This document shows, one piece after another, positions 14,890-23,052 of a DNA stretch of 64,000 bases; position 1 is the stretch's first letter; each line of letters starts with the position of its first letter. Source of the stretch: Mucilaginibacter sp. (GTDB lineage Bacteria > Bacteroidota > Bacteroidia > Sphingobacteriales > Sphingobacteriaceae); contig NZ_JAQBOD010000006.1 of NCBI RefSeq assembly GCF_028288205.1, forward strand, positions 1 through 64,000. The letters are read 5' to 3'. A program made the translations under genes and the position numbers. A model generated the notes under the pieces. That model saw nothing but the letters and a program-made list of their open reading frames with translations, was not told where the DNA came from and did no database searches.

Positions 14890-17502
14890 ATGAAAAAGAG
14901 ATTTTGCCTGCTATTAATGCTTACTGTTATAACCCTCAGCACTTATGCTGTTGCAATAAAGGGAACAATTGCTATAATTTACGATCATCAAAATAACGGC
15001 GCTGTATTTACTGCGGCCGAAATGGCTAAGTATCTGCAAAGTGCAGGCTATACCATAAGCTCATCAGCAAAAACCTACCTGATCTTAACACTACGGGGCA
15101 CCAAAGAAACCAGCGGCTTTACGTTGCCGGAGTCTGAATCGCAGGGATATTCCGTCCGTAAAAAAGGCAACGACTGGTACATTATAGGCTTTGATAATAG
15201 CGGATTAATTAGCGGTGGCCTTGATGTAGCCGAAAATATAAAGCTTAACGGGTTGGCTTCTATAACCGATACTGATAAAAAACCTTTCCTGCAAAACCGG
15301 GGTATTAAATTTAATATTCCGCTGGATGCACGCACACCAAGCTATACTGATAATGGCGATGCAGGGCAGCATAATATAGCCAATATGTGGGATATGGGAT
15401 TTTGGCATGAGTTTTTGGATGAGATGGCCCGCGATAGGTACAATATCATTTCTATATGGAGCTTGCAGCCGTTCCCCTCGCTGGTTAAAGTGCCCGAATA
15501 TCCAAACGCTTCTTTGAGCGATATTAAGAAAACCACGGTCCGTTTGCATCCTACGTCGGATGGGGAAGATATGTTTACACCGGCGAGTAACGCTCATTTG
15601 GTTACCTTAAAGAAAATGACCATCGCCCAAAAAATAAAATTCTGGCAGGATGTGATGCAATATGCGCACGATCGTGGTATTGATTTTTACCTGTTTACCT
15701 GGAACGTATTTATTAACGGCCTGGAAAATTCGGGCTATGGTTTTACTGATAAAATGAGCGATGAAAAAACGAAGGATTATATCCGCAAAGCCACAGCTAC
15801 GCTGATAAAAACTTATCCATTGCTTAAAGGCATTGGGCTAACATCGGGCGAAAATATGCACAAGCAAACCGAGGATGCTAAAGAAAAGTATTTGTATGAA
15901 ACTTATGGGCAAGGAATAAATGATGCATTAGCTAACGAGCCTACCCGCACTTTTAAACTGATACACCGCACGCACCAAACCGATGTAAACATTATTAAGA
16001 ATAATTTCACAGGTTTAAATTCGCGTTGCCCGCTGGAGTTTAGCTTTAAATATTCGGTGGCGCACATGTATTCGGCAACCGCACCTAAATATATTTACGA
16101 GCAGAAGTTTCTGGATGGCATTGGCGATTCGCGATATTTTTTCACCGTGCGTGAGGATTCATGGTATAATATGCGTGGTGGCAGTGACCCGGCATTTACT
16201 CGCGACTACATCAAAAATATGCCCAAATACCGCGATCATTTAGAAGGCTTTTACATGGGCCCTGATGGCTATACCTGGGGACGGGAATATATCAGTAAAA
16301 CACCTGCTACTCCGCGCCAACTCATTATTAAAAAGCGCTGGTATAGTTTCCAACTAATGGGTAAATTAGCTTATGACCCTACCTTACCCGACTCGTATTT
16401 TGCAAAAGAAATTAAAGCTCATTTTCCTGAAGCTAACGTGCAGAGGTTACAAACTGCGTGGGCAAAGGCATCGCAAATTATGCCGGTCATCAACAGGTTC
16501 CATAATCAAAAATCGCAGAACGATTATGAATGGTACCCCGAGGCCTGTACCAGCTTTTATGGTTTTATGACCATTGATAAATTTATTAACCGCGGCCCGC
16601 AAAACGGCGAGGGAATGATAGGTATTCCGGCTTATGGGAATGCTTTGTTAAATGGTCAATCTATTACCGACACTACCCCACCACAGGTTGCAGAGAACCT
16701 GCAAAATTTAAGCGACGAGGCTTTAGCTTTAGTAAAAGGAATGACCAATACAAAAGACAACGAGCTGAACCAAACTATTAATGATATTAAAGCGATGGCC
16801 TATTTGGGACAATATTTTTCAAAGAAGATATTAGTGGCTACTAATAAATACCTGTCTGACAAAGCGACTGATGAAGCGACAAAAATCAAATACAAAGCCA
16901 TTGCATTAGATAACTTACAGGCTGCGAGCTTAAAATGGGCGGCTTATGCCAACCAGGTAAGTGCAACATACATCCCGCAGTTTTTAGCGCGGTTGCATAT
17001 GCTGATTGACTTTAAAGCACTCCAAACGGATGTTGACAAAGAGATCTCTCAACTAAAAAACGCGCCATTAGAGGCAGCGCCACCAGTACCAAAACCTTTA
17101 CAGCAATTGGAAGTGGTATTCTTTAAAAATTCCAATTATTATTTCTGGCACCTGGCAAATCTGGGAATCACGGTTGATTGGTCGCAGAATAAATATGTTG
17201 TACTGGATGTGTATGCCACTACCGCGCAAAAATTTAATTTCCTGGTAAATACAGAACGGGATAGCTTGTCAATAAAAGGCATTCAACCTATACCTGATAA
17301 ATGGACCAAAATAGCAATACCGCTTAGTCGATATAAAGCCCAACTTGCGACTAAATATCCGGCAGGAAACACGGCAGCGTTTTTAAAAGATGTAAAAGGA
17401 TTGGGGTTACAGATGGCTAACCCGGTTGGATACGCGTTGGTTGAGACCCGGGCCATTAGTTTGGTTAATGAGGTGCCGGAGGGAGCGGTTATTGTTCAAT
17501 AA
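14890..17502 (+). CDS. Alpha-glucuronidase-like secreted glycosidase, paralogue 2, with C-terminal jelly-roll domain
   Basis: The start is the ATG at 14890 (870 residues), one base after the stop of paralogue 1. The longer frame from 14830 overlaps that gene and hides the signal peptide (MKKRFCLLLMLTVITLSTYA). Domain order mirrors paralogue 1: an N-terminal zincin-like domain (about 24-130), then a barrel with TSGE at 318-321 aligning with TEGE of paralogue 1. Only the final Glu of that motif (E321; E280 in paralogue 1) is shared with certainty. A C-terminal beta-sandwich of about 130 residues, absent from paralogue 1, looks like a carbohydrate-binding module. The tandem arrangement suggests divided specificity on one glycan. 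Confidence 0.65.
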   Translation: MKKRFCLLLMLTVITLSTYAVAIKGTIAIIYDHQNNGAVFTAAEMAKYLQSAGYTISSSAKTYLILTLRGTKETSGFTLPESESQGYSVRKKGNDWYIIGFDNSGLISGGLDVAENIKLNGLASITDTDKKPFLQNRGIKFNIPLDARTPSYTDNGDAGQHNIANMWDMGFWHEFLDEMARDRYNIISIWSLQPFPSLVKVPEYPNASLSDIKKTTVRLHPTSDGEDMFTPASNAHLVTLKKMTIAQKIKFWQDVMQYAHDRGIDFYLFTWNVFINGLENSGYGFTDKMSDEKTKDYIRKATATLIKTYPLLKGIGLTSGENMHKQTEDAKEKYLYETYGQGINDALANEPTRTFKLIHRTHQTDVNIIKNNFTGLNSRCPLEFSFKYSVAHMYSATAPKYIYEQKFLDGIGDSRYFFTVREDSWYNMRGGSDPAFTRDYIKNMPKYRDHLEGFYMGPDGYTWGREYISKTPATPRQLIIKKRWYSFQLMGKLAYDPTLPDSYFAKEIKAHFPEANVQRLQTAWAKASQIMPVINRFHNQKSQNDYEWYPEACTSFYGFMTIDKFINRGPQNGEGMIGIPAYGNALLNGQSITDTTPPQVAENLQNLSDEALALVKGMTNTKDNELNQTINDIKAMAYLGQYFSKKILVATNKYLSDKATDEATKIKYKAIALDNLQAASLKWAAYANQVSATYIPQFLARLHMLIDFKALQTDVDKEISQLKNAPLEAAPPVPKPLQQLEVVFFKNSNYYFWHLANLGITVDWSQNKYVVLDVYATTAQKFNFLVNTERDSLSIKGIQPIPDKWTKIAIPLSRYKAQLATKYPAGNTAAFLKDVKGLGLQMANPVGYALVETRAISLVNEVPEGAVIVQ

Positions 17503-17505
17503 ATT

Positions 17506-17555
17506 ACGTCATTTCGAGTTGTAAAATTCGCGAAACCCTGAAAGTGAAATGACGT
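17506..17555. repeat. REP-like inverted repeat ACGTCATTTC...GAAATGACGT
   Basis: Perfect 10-bp arms at 17506-17515 and 17546-17555 enclose a 30-base spacer, just after the stop of the plus-strand operon. GTCATTTCGAG-type inverted repeats are common intergenic elements in Bacteroidota genomes (recollection). It sits directly beside a second palindrome at 17562-17592 in a convergent gap. Confidence 0.6.
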
Positions 17556-17561
17556 TTTAAA

Positions 17562-17592
17562 GACTTGCGAAGTTTTTAAAACTTCGCAAGTC
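17562..17592. terminator. 31-bp near-perfect palindrome, probable bidirectional terminator
   Basis: GACTTGCGAAGTTTT (17562-17576) and its exact reverse complement (17578-17592) are separated by one base. The inner A/T run allows a T-rich tail in either direction, fitting its place between convergent genes ending at 17502 and 17603. A variant of the same hairpin lies at 32046-32076. Confidence 0.7.
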
Positions 17593-17602
17593 TCTCTTAA
17601 TC

Positions 17603-20128
17603 TTACATACTAACCAATGTATATATTTTACCCGCTTGTGTAGCAAAATCATACAATAAAGTTGGCTTCTCGCCTGGTGCCTTTAACTGTGCTTTTTCTG
17701 ATATGATAGGCTTGGCGGTTGTTTCATTTTTATAAAAGAAATTTGGATTAGCTCCTTCTGCTGTTTTCAATACACCGCCTTGTAGCTTTATGCTATTAGA
17801 CACACGTAAACGGCAATTGCCCCCAACTGTCGATTTAATTTTCACCTCGCTTAACTTGCCGCCTTTCCATTTCATGCTTACAATTTCAAAACCACCACGG
17901 GCCCTTAATCCGCTTATAGCGCCGTCTTGCCAGGCATCAGGCATTGCAGGTAATAAGTTTAAGGCACCATCGGCACTTTGCATCAGCATTTCGGTAATAC
18001 CCGCGGCACAGCCAAAATTTCCGTCTATCTGGAACGGCGGGTGCGCGTCAAACAAATTTGGATAAGTACCACCGCCGCTATTGGCGCTGCCCTTGTTTTT
18101 ACCTGTCGGGGTTAATTGATTTTGAATGAGTTTAAAAGCATGATTGCCATCCAGCAACCTTGCCCATAAGTTTACTTTCCAACCCATAGACCAGCCGGTA
18201 GAAATATCGCTCCTGTAAATTAATGAGGTACGTGCCGCGTCAAACAACTCTGGTGTGCGGTAAGGTGATATTTGGTTGCTTGGATACAAACCATATAAAT
18301 GCGATACGTGCCTGTTATGGTCTGTAGGGCTATCTAAATCATGTAGCCATTCCTGCAACTGGCTGTACTGACCAATTTGCATGGGTGGTAAACGCTTGCG
18401 CGCAGCCGCTAATTTATCCGCAAATTCCTTATCGATATTTAAAATCTTTGCTGCATTAATCACTTCGCTAAAAATATCAAACACCAACTGATTATCCATG
18501 GTAACACCATAATCGATAGCTAAACCGCGGTGCTGAGTTTTCCCATTTTTATCTTTATATTCTTCAAAATAAGCGCCGGGGCTATTTTCAGGCGATCCCG
18601 ATGGGGTTATCACTAACCATTTATGCTCCGGCTCCTCTACCAAAAATTCTAAATAAAATTGTGCCGCGCCCCTTAATGCGCTATAAACTGATTTTAAATA
18701 AGCTTTGTCGCCATTGTACATATACCTGTCCCACAATTGCGTGCTTAACCAGGCACCCCCGGATGGCCATAAACCGGAGTAAATAGCATCTACCGGGCCT
18801 GTAATGCGCCAAAGGTCGGTATTGTGGTGTGCCAGCCAGCCGCCAACACCATACATGGTTTTAGCGGTACCCTGCCCGGTTTCAGACAGGTCCTTAACCA
18901 TTTGTACCAATGGTTCATGCATTTCGGCCAGGTTTGTTTCTTCTGATGGCCAGTAGTTCATTTCTGTATTAATGTTGATGGTATATTTACTACCCCATGG
19001 CGGGCTCATCTCTTTGTTCCATATACCCTGCAAGTTTGCCGGTTGCCCGCCCGGTTGTGATGAGGATATCAGCAAATACCTGCCGAATTGAAAATATAAC
19101 TCAACCAGTTGCGGGTCATTACCACTGGCAAAACCGTCAATACGCCTATCGGTAGTATTTTTAACCGAATCAGATGTACCCAAATCAAGTTTAACCCGGT
19201 TAAAGAATTTTTGATAAGCGGTAACATGGTTGCTCAATAATTGCGCGTATGGTTTAGTCCATGCTTTATTTAAATAATTATTTGCCCGCAGCGATTCATC
19301 AGCGCTTATATCATCATATTTTACAAAGTTGGTGGCAATGGAGATAAACAGGGTTACCGCGTTAGCTTTAGTAACGTTTACCGATGTATCAGACGCAGCA
19401 ACCTCGCCGCCATCCAGCTTAACCTTTACCAGCGCCTGGAACTTATCCTGCCCTTTTATCCCATCACGATCACCGGAAATACCCGATAAAACTAACTCAT
19501 CTTTACCTTTTGTTATGATGGTTGATTTTTGCGGACTAAACATAGCCGCAGAAAACGTCAAACTTCCTGGTTGACTTGCAGATAAGTGTACAACAATAAC
19601 CTGGTCGGTATTGGATGCAAAAACTTCGCGTTTGTAGGTTACACCGTTAACTGTGTAGGTTGTAGTAGTCACAGCTTTTGAAATATCCAGCTCACGATAA
19701 TAATTTTCATAATGATCATGCCCCGGAAAATTCAGGTACAGGTTACCAACGGGTTGGTAGCACATGCCATTATCTTTCTCTGATTTTATTTCCTTACTTG
19801 CTATCTTAGCGGCTTCTGCGCGGTTATTTTCAAAGATTAGTTTTCTAACCTGTGGTAACGCGGCCAAAGCGGTCTTACTATCATTACGGCTTGGGCCACC
19901 GCTCCAAAGTGTTGCTTCATTTAGCTGTATAGTTTCCCGCTCAGGATTGCCGTATACCATCCCGGCCAGGCGACCGTTACCTATTGGCATAGCCTTTTCC
20001 CAAACTTTGCCTGATGGCTTATCATACCATAGCTTTAAATCATTCCGTTGCGCAAATACTGTAAGAGTTGCGCTTAACAGCACAAGGGTCAGTACACTTT
20101 TTTTAACGTTTTCTTGAGGGATCATCAA
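17603..20128 (-). CDS. Glycoside hydrolase family 95 (alpha-L-fucosidase/alpha-L-galactosidase)
   Basis: The 841-residue secreted protein has a signal peptide ending TLTVFAQ near residue 27. The N-terminal beta-sandwich opens with LWYDKPSGKVWEKAMPIGNG, a GH95 hallmark, and an (alpha/alpha)6 barrel follows. N385 and N387 in ININTEMNYW correspond in spacing to the catalytic asparagine pair of the Bifidobacterium AfcA enzyme, and E514 in SGSPEN is the likely general acid. These inverting enzymes remove terminal alpha-1,2-L-fucose or L-galactose. It is the last gene of the minus-strand glycan locus, 32 bases after the GDSL fusion gene. A fucosyl or L-galactosyl substituent on the target glycan is therefore likely. 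Confidence 0.92.
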   Translation of the reverse strand: MMIPQENVKKSVLTLVLLSATLTVFAQRNDLKLWYDKPSGKVWEKAMPIGNGRLAGMVYGNPERETIQLNEATLWSGGPSRNDSKTALAALPQVRKLIFENNRAEAAKIASKEIKSEKDNGMCYQPVGNLYLNFPGHDHYENYYRELDISKAVTTTTYTVNGVTYKREVFASNTDQVIVVHLSASQPGSLTFSAAMFSPQKSTIITKGKDELVLSGISGDRDGIKGQDKFQALVKVKLDGGEVAASDTSVNVTKANAVTLFISIATNFVKYDDISADESLRANNYLNKAWTKPYAQLLSNHVTAYQKFFNRVKLDLGTSDSVKNTTDRRIDGFASGNDPQLVELYFQFGRYLLISSSQPGGQPANLQGIWNKEMSPPWGSKYTININTEMNYWPSEETNLAEMHEPLVQMVKDLSETGQGTAKTMYGVGGWLAHHNTDLWRITGPVDAIYSGLWPSGGAWLSTQLWDRYMYNGDKAYLKSVYSALRGAAQFYLEFLVEEPEHKWLVITPSGSPENSPGAYFEEYKDKNGKTQHRGLAIDYGVTMDNQLVFDIFSEVINAAKILNIDKEFADKLAAARKRLPPMQIGQYSQLQEWLHDLDSPTDHNRHVSHLYGLYPSNQISPYRTPELFDAARTSLIYRSDISTGWSMGWKVNLWARLLDGNHAFKLIQNQLTPTGKNKGSANSGGGTYPNLFDAHPPFQIDGNFGCAAGITEMLMQSADGALNLLPAMPDAWQDGAISGLRARGGFEIVSMKWKGGKLSEVKIKSTVGGNCRLRVSNSIKLQGGVLKTAEGANPNFFYKNETTAKPIISEKAQLKAPGEKPTLLYDFATQAGKIYTLVSM

Positions 20129-20160
20129 TTTTATTTTACTTAATTATTGCGTTTGTTATA

Positions 20161-21603
20161 CTATAATTTTTCAGGAAACTGTATCTCTTGCCCCGATCCT
20201 TTTAGTAAAAAATCTACTATTGGCGTTGGGTTTGGCAAGCTATGCGGATGGTGTTTAAAGCCGGGCTTATGCAGTACGGTTATATCACCTTTAAGGTCTT
20301 TTATTTTCTTTTCAAAAAGCAAGGTGTTATCCGGCGGGTAAACGGCTTCGTCTTCATCGGCACATAATATCAATATAGGATATTTTCCTTTTGCAATTTG
20401 CTTTACCTTGTCAACCGGGCTGCCTTTAAAGTCTTTTATTTTATCGTCTGTCAAATTATAATCTTTTTTAAACGCATCAAACATATCATCTTTAACAGGT
20501 GGTGTTTTCATTAAGCCCAATGCCCATGATGGCATATTTAAAAGCGGGTTATCCACATATACCGCAGCTACTTTTGATGGATTAGCAGCCGCCCAGTTAA
20601 ATACATAAACGCCACCGCGGCTCATACCTTCCATAACCGCTTTTTTGCCTAAACCTGCTTTGGTTACCAGTTTATAAAAATCGTTCCAGTCTTTTATTGC
20701 TTCTTCATTACCTAACAACTCTGCCGCATCAAAATAAACTAAATGAAAACCGCGCTGTAATAAGGCTATATCCGTTTGCGGCTCATGCCCCCAAAACCTC
20801 GCGCGCCACATCCATGGGTGGCCATTAGCTGTCCATTTGGGTGCAACGACTTTACATTCGCGGCCATTCATTTTAAAGGTGGCACATTTGTAGCCATAAA
20901 AAGAGCTTATTTTTTTCTCGAAATTGATCTTGCTTAATATGTCAAAGCCAAAATCTTTTATCCTTACAACATTCTCATAGATCAGCTCGGCCATGCGGCG
21001 TGCGCCTTCTTTGTTGGGATGTATCTTATCGGGGGTATTAGCTTCCTGATTAGCAAAGGGCGCATGCATATCAATCAGTTCCAAATTATCTGTATAAGCG
21101 GCATGTTGAATATGCGGGTTGATCTTTTTAACAATCATCGGATCCCAAATACCTGTAGTATCCTTAACCCATGATGGCATGGCCTCCATCAACACCACGC
21201 GGGGATGTGATGGCAATTGCGCAAATGATTGTACCAGGTCATGACAATCCTGCTCAAACTCGCCGTAGAACGGGCGGTTTTGCAGCTTGGCATCATTTCC
21301 ACCCAGGTCAATATAAACCACATCGGGTTCGCTGGCTAACGCGGCTTTGTATTGCCTGGTTTTCCAGTACGGCGAATCGCCTTTGCGCAGCATGGTGGTG
21401 CCGTTTACGCCATAATTAGTTACCTGGTACTTATCGCCCAGCATTTTTTGCAGCTGCGCCGGGTAACAATTATGTTCACGGTCTGGTATAGACACGCCGT
21501 AAGTAATACTGGCGCCCACACAGGCTATCTTAATTGGCTTATCCTGCGCAAAAACGCTGGTACTAAATGCAAGGACCAAAAACAGGGTAAAAATTGATCT
21601 CAT
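20161..21603 (-). CDS. Two-domain esterase: GDSL/SGNH hydrolase fused to alpha/beta hydrolase
   Basis: The 480-residue protein has a signal peptide (residues 1-20). Residues 24-215 are an SGNH domain: the nucleophile S32 in GASITYG, the block III residues GGND (101-104), and the acid-base pair D192/H195 in DKIHPN. Residues 225-470 form an alpha/beta hydrolase: S328 in the nucleophile elbow GMSRGG, a likely acid in the ADEDEAVYP segment (415-423), and His residues in KHHPH (450-454). Both catalytic sets look complete, so two different ester types, for example acetyl and another acyl group, could be removed. It lies 11 bases downstream of another alpha/beta hydrolase and 32 bases upstream of GH95 in the glycan locus. 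Confidence 0.85.
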   Translation of the reverse strand: MRSIFTLFLVLAFSTSVFAQDKPIKIACVGASITYGVSIPDREHNCYPAQLQKMLGDKYQVTNYGVNGTTMLRKGDSPYWKTRQYKAALASEPDVVYIDLGGNDAKLQNRPFYGEFEQDCHDLVQSFAQLPSHPRVVLMEAMPSWVKDTTGIWDPMIVKKINPHIQHAAYTDNLELIDMHAPFANQEANTPDKIHPNKEGARRMAELIYENVVRIKDFGFDILSKINFEKKISSFYGYKCATFKMNGRECKVVAPKWTANGHPWMWRARFWGHEPQTDIALLQRGFHLVYFDAAELLGNEEAIKDWNDFYKLVTKAGLGKKAVMEGMSRGGVYVFNWAAANPSKVAAVYVDNPLLNMPSWALGLMKTPPVKDDMFDAFKKDYNLTDDKIKDFKGSPVDKVKQIAKGKYPILILCADEDEAVYPPDNTLLFEKKIKDLKGDITVLHKPGFKHHPHSLPNPTPIVDFLLKGSGQEIQFPEKL

Positions 21604-21614
21604 AGTTTTAATAA

Positions 21615-22904
21615 TTATTGAGTAATGGGTTGATGTTTCAGCTCATAAAACGCGTTGTACATATCGCTGGACACACTTACTGTGCGGTTATCGGTTAAAT
21701 AGGCGTAATAATTTACACTTTTTTTTACCATGATTGCCGGGATAGTCGCGGTATAGCTGTTAGCAGCTGTTGATGTGGCTGTTATTGGCACCCACACCCT
21801 TGTTTGCCATGTAGCCGTTGGTTCGCTATAGTACAATACAACCGACGCGGCAGTTACACCTTTAGGTATATCCAGTTTAATGGTGATCTGCTTGCTGCTA
21901 TCGGCTTCTAACTTTTCCTTTGCAATCTTAGCTGAAGCAAACGGCTGCCCTATTCCTTTTAAATAATAATCAAAATAAAGCTTCTGCATGGTTGGCCCGG
22001 CAGGTTGTTGTTTGTGGTTAAAGTTAGGGTCCCAAACATGGTTCTTTGTGCCATGTATAGCATGCAGCGTAGCCACTACAGATTCGGGCCAGTAATAAGT
22101 ATCGTTTGATGTGGCCTCTAAAAAGTAAGGCGCTTTAATACCAGGTGCACGACGGCCGGCATCAAAATATTTTAGCCATGGGGTTCTGACAGAATCAGGC
22201 AGACCAGCAATTATCTTTACCCAAAAAGTTGCCTTTTCATAATAACCACTGCCAAAAACAGAATAGGCCGCTTTTACTTGCTTCCCTAATATGCCCGATA
22301 AAAACGTAGTAGCATAACCACCCCATGAAAAACCGGTTATCCCTATATTTTTAGCATCAACGTTTTTTTGAGTTTTTATGTAGTTAAACACTTCAATCCC
22401 GGCAACACCGGCATCAAACAAAGTGGCATTTTCCAAACCCTTTGCAATATCAAAACGAGACGGCTCTAAAGGTCCTTTCTTTAATTTCCATGGACCAGAT
22501 GAGTTTGGTGTTGTGCCGTTATTACATATGCCCGGCATATCAAAACAAATAGCCACATAGCCACGTGCTGCATGCTCCTGTACTAAATTAGTCAGGCCCT
22601 CTGCATTACCGCCGCCGCCATGTAAAACAAGCACGGCCGGGTATACTCCTTCTTTTTGCGGGAAGGCCATAATTGCATAAACGCTGTTTATATTATTACG
22701 CGAGTTGAATATAAATTTCCGTGTAGTTATTGCCGTTGCACCATTGCCCGAGTTTCCCTCGCTGATAACCTGCTTCACAGTTGGTATGCTGTTTAAAAAT
22801 GGAATAAATGGATCGGTGTATGATTTGGCGCTTACTTTAAGCGTTAACATGACAAAAGCAAAAAGTATTGCTTTAACAAAAAGTTTTTTAACAGTAAAGT
22901 TCAT
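21615..22904 (-). CDS. Secreted alpha/beta hydrolase (dienelactone hydrolase/acetylxylan-esterase-like)
   Basis: The start is placed at the ATG at 22904 (429 residues; MNFTVKKLFVKA and a hydrophobic signal segment), 13 residues inside the longer frame. The LVLHGGGG oxyanion stretch and the nucleophile elbow GFSWGG (S193 with this start) define the fold. A large insertion and a beta-rich C-terminal tail follow, as in esterases of the PF12715/DLH type found in polysaccharide loci. It is encoded between GH2 (148 bases upstream) and the two-domain esterase (11 bases downstream), so deacylation of the same glycan is likely. The substrate is inferred. Confidence 0.8.
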   Translation of the reverse strand: MNFTVKKLFVKAILFAFVMLTLKVSAKSYTDPFIPFLNSIPTVKQVISEGNSGNGATAITTRKFIFNSRNNINSVYAIMAFPQKEGVYPAVLVLHGGGGNAEGLTNLVQEHAARGYVAICFDMPGICNNGTTPNSSGPWKLKKGPLEPSRFDIAKGLENATLFDAGVAGIEVFNYIKTQKNVDAKNIGITGFSWGGYATTFLSGILGKQVKAAYSVFGSGYYEKATFWVKIIAGLPDSVRTPWLKYFDAGRRAPGIKAPYFLEATSNDTYYWPESVVATLHAIHGTKNHVWDPNFNHKQQPAGPTMQKLYFDYYLKGIGQPFASAKIAKEKLEADSSKQITIKLDIPKGVTAASVVLYYSEPTATWQTRVWVPITATSTAANSYTATIPAIMVKKSVNYYAYLTDNRTVSVSSDMYNAFYELKHQPITQ

Positions 22905-23052
22905 ATCAAGGATGATATAATTAATTGGTTTGATAGTATGCAATTACCGCACAGCTGACACAAACTTAATATAAACCTTAATTAATACCTAACTAACAAA
23001 GCTTAATAACAGATACGTTACTAAACAAACAGAAAATGAATTAATGGATGGC

